From Pseudomonas sp. RIT-PI-r (GTDB taxonomy: Bacteria > Pseudomonadota > Gammaproteobacteria > Pseudomonadales > Pseudomonadaceae), in the NCBI RefSeq assembly GCF_001297015.1, contig NZ_LIGE01000013.1, positions 62,001 to 126,000 of the forward strand: a stretch of DNA of 64,000 nucleotides, in the 5' to 3' direction. Position numbers and translations under genes: made by a program. The notes beneath the pieces are model-generated. The model did no database searches, was not told the origin of the DNA, and was given only the letters and a program-made list of their open reading frames with translations. Numbering within the stretch: position 1 is the stretch's first letter; the number at the start of each line of letters is the position of its first letter. Below are positions 62,999 to 64,000 of the stretch, in pieces.

Positions 62999-64000
62999 TC
63001 AGGCCTTGAATGGCGCCCTGGCCGGTTCTACGGTCGGTGCGCTATCAGGGGCCTTGAGCTGGCCTTCCCAGCGCGCGATGACCAGCGGCGCCAGCGCATT
63101 GCCCAATACATTGAGCGCAGTCACTGGCATGTCCATCAAGCGGTAGACACCGGCGATGATCGCCACACCTTCTACCGGCAACCCGGCGGCGGTCAATGTT
63201 GCCGTCAGAATGATGAACATGAAGCCCGGCACGCCCGCCGCGCCTTTCGATGTCAGCACCATGATCAGCACCAGCATCGCTTGATCAGCCAGGCCCAGAT
63301 CGATGCCGTAGGCCTGGGCGATGAACAACGTGCCCAGCCCCGCGAACAGTGATGCGCCATCCAGGTTGAACGAGTAACCCAATGGAATGACCATGCTGGT
63401 GATCGGGCGCGGTGCCCCGTAGCGTTCCATTTTTTCGATCAGCTGCGGCATTACCGTGGCCGAAGCGGCGCTGCTGTAAGCCAACAGCAGTTCACTGCGT
63501 ATTGCCCGTATAAGGTGGAAAAAACGGATCCCGGCCATTCGCGCCACCACACCCAGCACGCACAGTGCGAACAGCAACACCGCCACGTAGGTGATGCCGA
63601 TCAGCTTGGCCAGTGGCAGCAGGGCGCTCAGGCCGAAACTGGCCACGGTCACACCGATCAGGCCGAAAATGCCAATCGGCGAGTAGTGCATGACCAGATG
63701 CGTGACCTTGAACATGGTGTCGGAAACCGCCTGGATCACCGCGATCAACGGCGCCTTCTGCTGCTCGGGCAGCATCGACAGGGCGCAGCCGAACAGGATG
63801 GCGAAGAACAACACCGAGAGCAGCTTGCCCTGAGACATGGCCAGCACGATGTTGTCGGGGACAATGTTTACCAGTGTGCGGCCAAGGTTCTGTGTTTCGC
63901 CCATCGTGGCCAGCCCGGTGACCGGTGCTTGTAAAGTGCTGCTGAAGTCCGCGCCCGCGCCGGGCTGGAAGACGTTGCCGACGATCAAACCGAAGACGAT
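62999..64000 (-). CDS. dicarboxylate/amino acid:cation symporter, DAACS family (N-terminus missing)
   Basis: 334 residues of the C-terminal part; the frame is open through the window edge (IVFGLIVGNVFQPG...). Signature blocks of the glutamate/dicarboxylate symporters: SSAASATVMPQL near the re-entrant loop, PLGYSFNLDGASLF and MVLTSKGAAGVPGFMFIIL, then MDMPVTALNVLGNALAPLVIARWEG. Probably takes up C4-dicarboxylates or glutamate with Na+ or H+. Convergent with the FNT gene. Confidence 0.9.
   Translation of the reverse strand: MVFGLIVGNVFQPGAGADFSSTLQAPVTGLATMGETQNLGRTLVNIVPDNIVLAMSQGKLLSVLFFAILFGCALSMLPEQQKAPLIAVIQAVSDTMFKVTHLVMHYSPIGIFGLIGVTVASFGLSALLPLAKLIGITYVAVLLFALCVLGVVARMAGIRFFHLIRAIRSELLLAYSSAASATVMPQLIEKMERYGAPRPITSMVIPLGYSFNLDGASLFAGLGTLFIAQAYGIDLGLADQAMLVLIMVLTSKGAAGVPGFMFIILTATLTAAGLPVEGVAIIAGVYRLMDMPVTALNVLGNALAPLVIARWEGQLKAPDSAPTVEPARAPFKA

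Overview
This 64 kb window is chromosomal DNA of a Pseudomonas, most likely the P. fluorescens group. The evidence is the gene order rsmD - M16 peptidases - ftsYEX - rpoH - mtgA - thiSG - trmB - hemW - rdgB - metW/metX - proC - yggS - pilT - pyrC'BR - ruvX - algH - tonB - gshB - pilGHIJ - chpA - chpC - rsmE - bioA - rhlE - metF - ahcY, which as I remember it follows the P. aeruginosa PA0370-PA0432 region. High GC, NNC/NNG codon bias and many Pseudomonas-type REP pairs agree. I see no tRNA, rRNA, CRISPR array, insertion sequence or prophage structural gene. This is mainly core genome with a few insertions.

Layout. 1-9.2 kb: a partial YheT-like hydrolase, rsmD and a paired inactive/active M16 peptidase on the minus strand, facing ftsY-ftsE-ftsX-rpoH (protein targeting, divisome ABC complex, heat-shock sigma factor), then mtgA. 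9.2-13.6 kb: a DUF423 membrane protein, thiS-thiG, trmB, an unknown lipoprotein-like gene, kptA and a DUF3392 membrane protein. 13.6-20.3 kb: a long minus-strand housekeeping run (hemW, rdgB, DUF4426, metW, metX, DUF167, yggT, proC, yggS). 20.3-22.8 kb: pilT, an NlpC/P60 hydrolase and a TM2-domain protein. 22.9-29 kb: pyrimidine genes (inactive dihydroorotase, pyrB, pyrR), ruvX, algH, a tonB3-type gene and gshB. 29.2-39.1 kb: the Pil-Chp chemosensory operon for type IV pili (pilG, pilH, pilI, pilJ, a 1969-residue chpA, chpC), without the receptor methyltransferase and methylesterase genes. 39.1-40.0 kb: a structured RNA resembling a phage C4-type antisense leader in front of a DUF6124 gene. 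40.3-48.8 kb: a complete biotin-independent malonate decarboxylase operon (mdcABCDEGH, madLM, divergent mdcR), bracketed by copies of one repeat family. 49-64 kb: a hemolysin III-like protein, rsmE, bioA, a flavin amine oxidase with a histone-H1-like tail, cytochrome b561, YceI, rhlE, a solute-binding protein, metF, ahcY with a SAH riboswitch, a thioesterase, an FNT-family channel and a partial dicarboxylate symporter.

Functional links. metW/metX, metF and ahcY form a dispersed methionine/SAM cycle, with ahcY controlled by an S-adenosylhomocysteine riboswitch behind a good sigma70 promoter. The Pil-Chp operon, pilT and the tonB3-type gene next to pilG together concern twitching motility. The mdc operon imports malonate, charges an acyl-carrier subunit and decarboxylates it to acetyl groups.

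The most interesting items are the C4-like RNA ahead of the DUF6124 gene, a 14-bp terminator-like hairpin directly before the tonB start codon, the Pil-Chp cluster without adaptation enzymes, the amine oxidase with an Ala/Lys/Pro tail, and four families of intergenic repeats.
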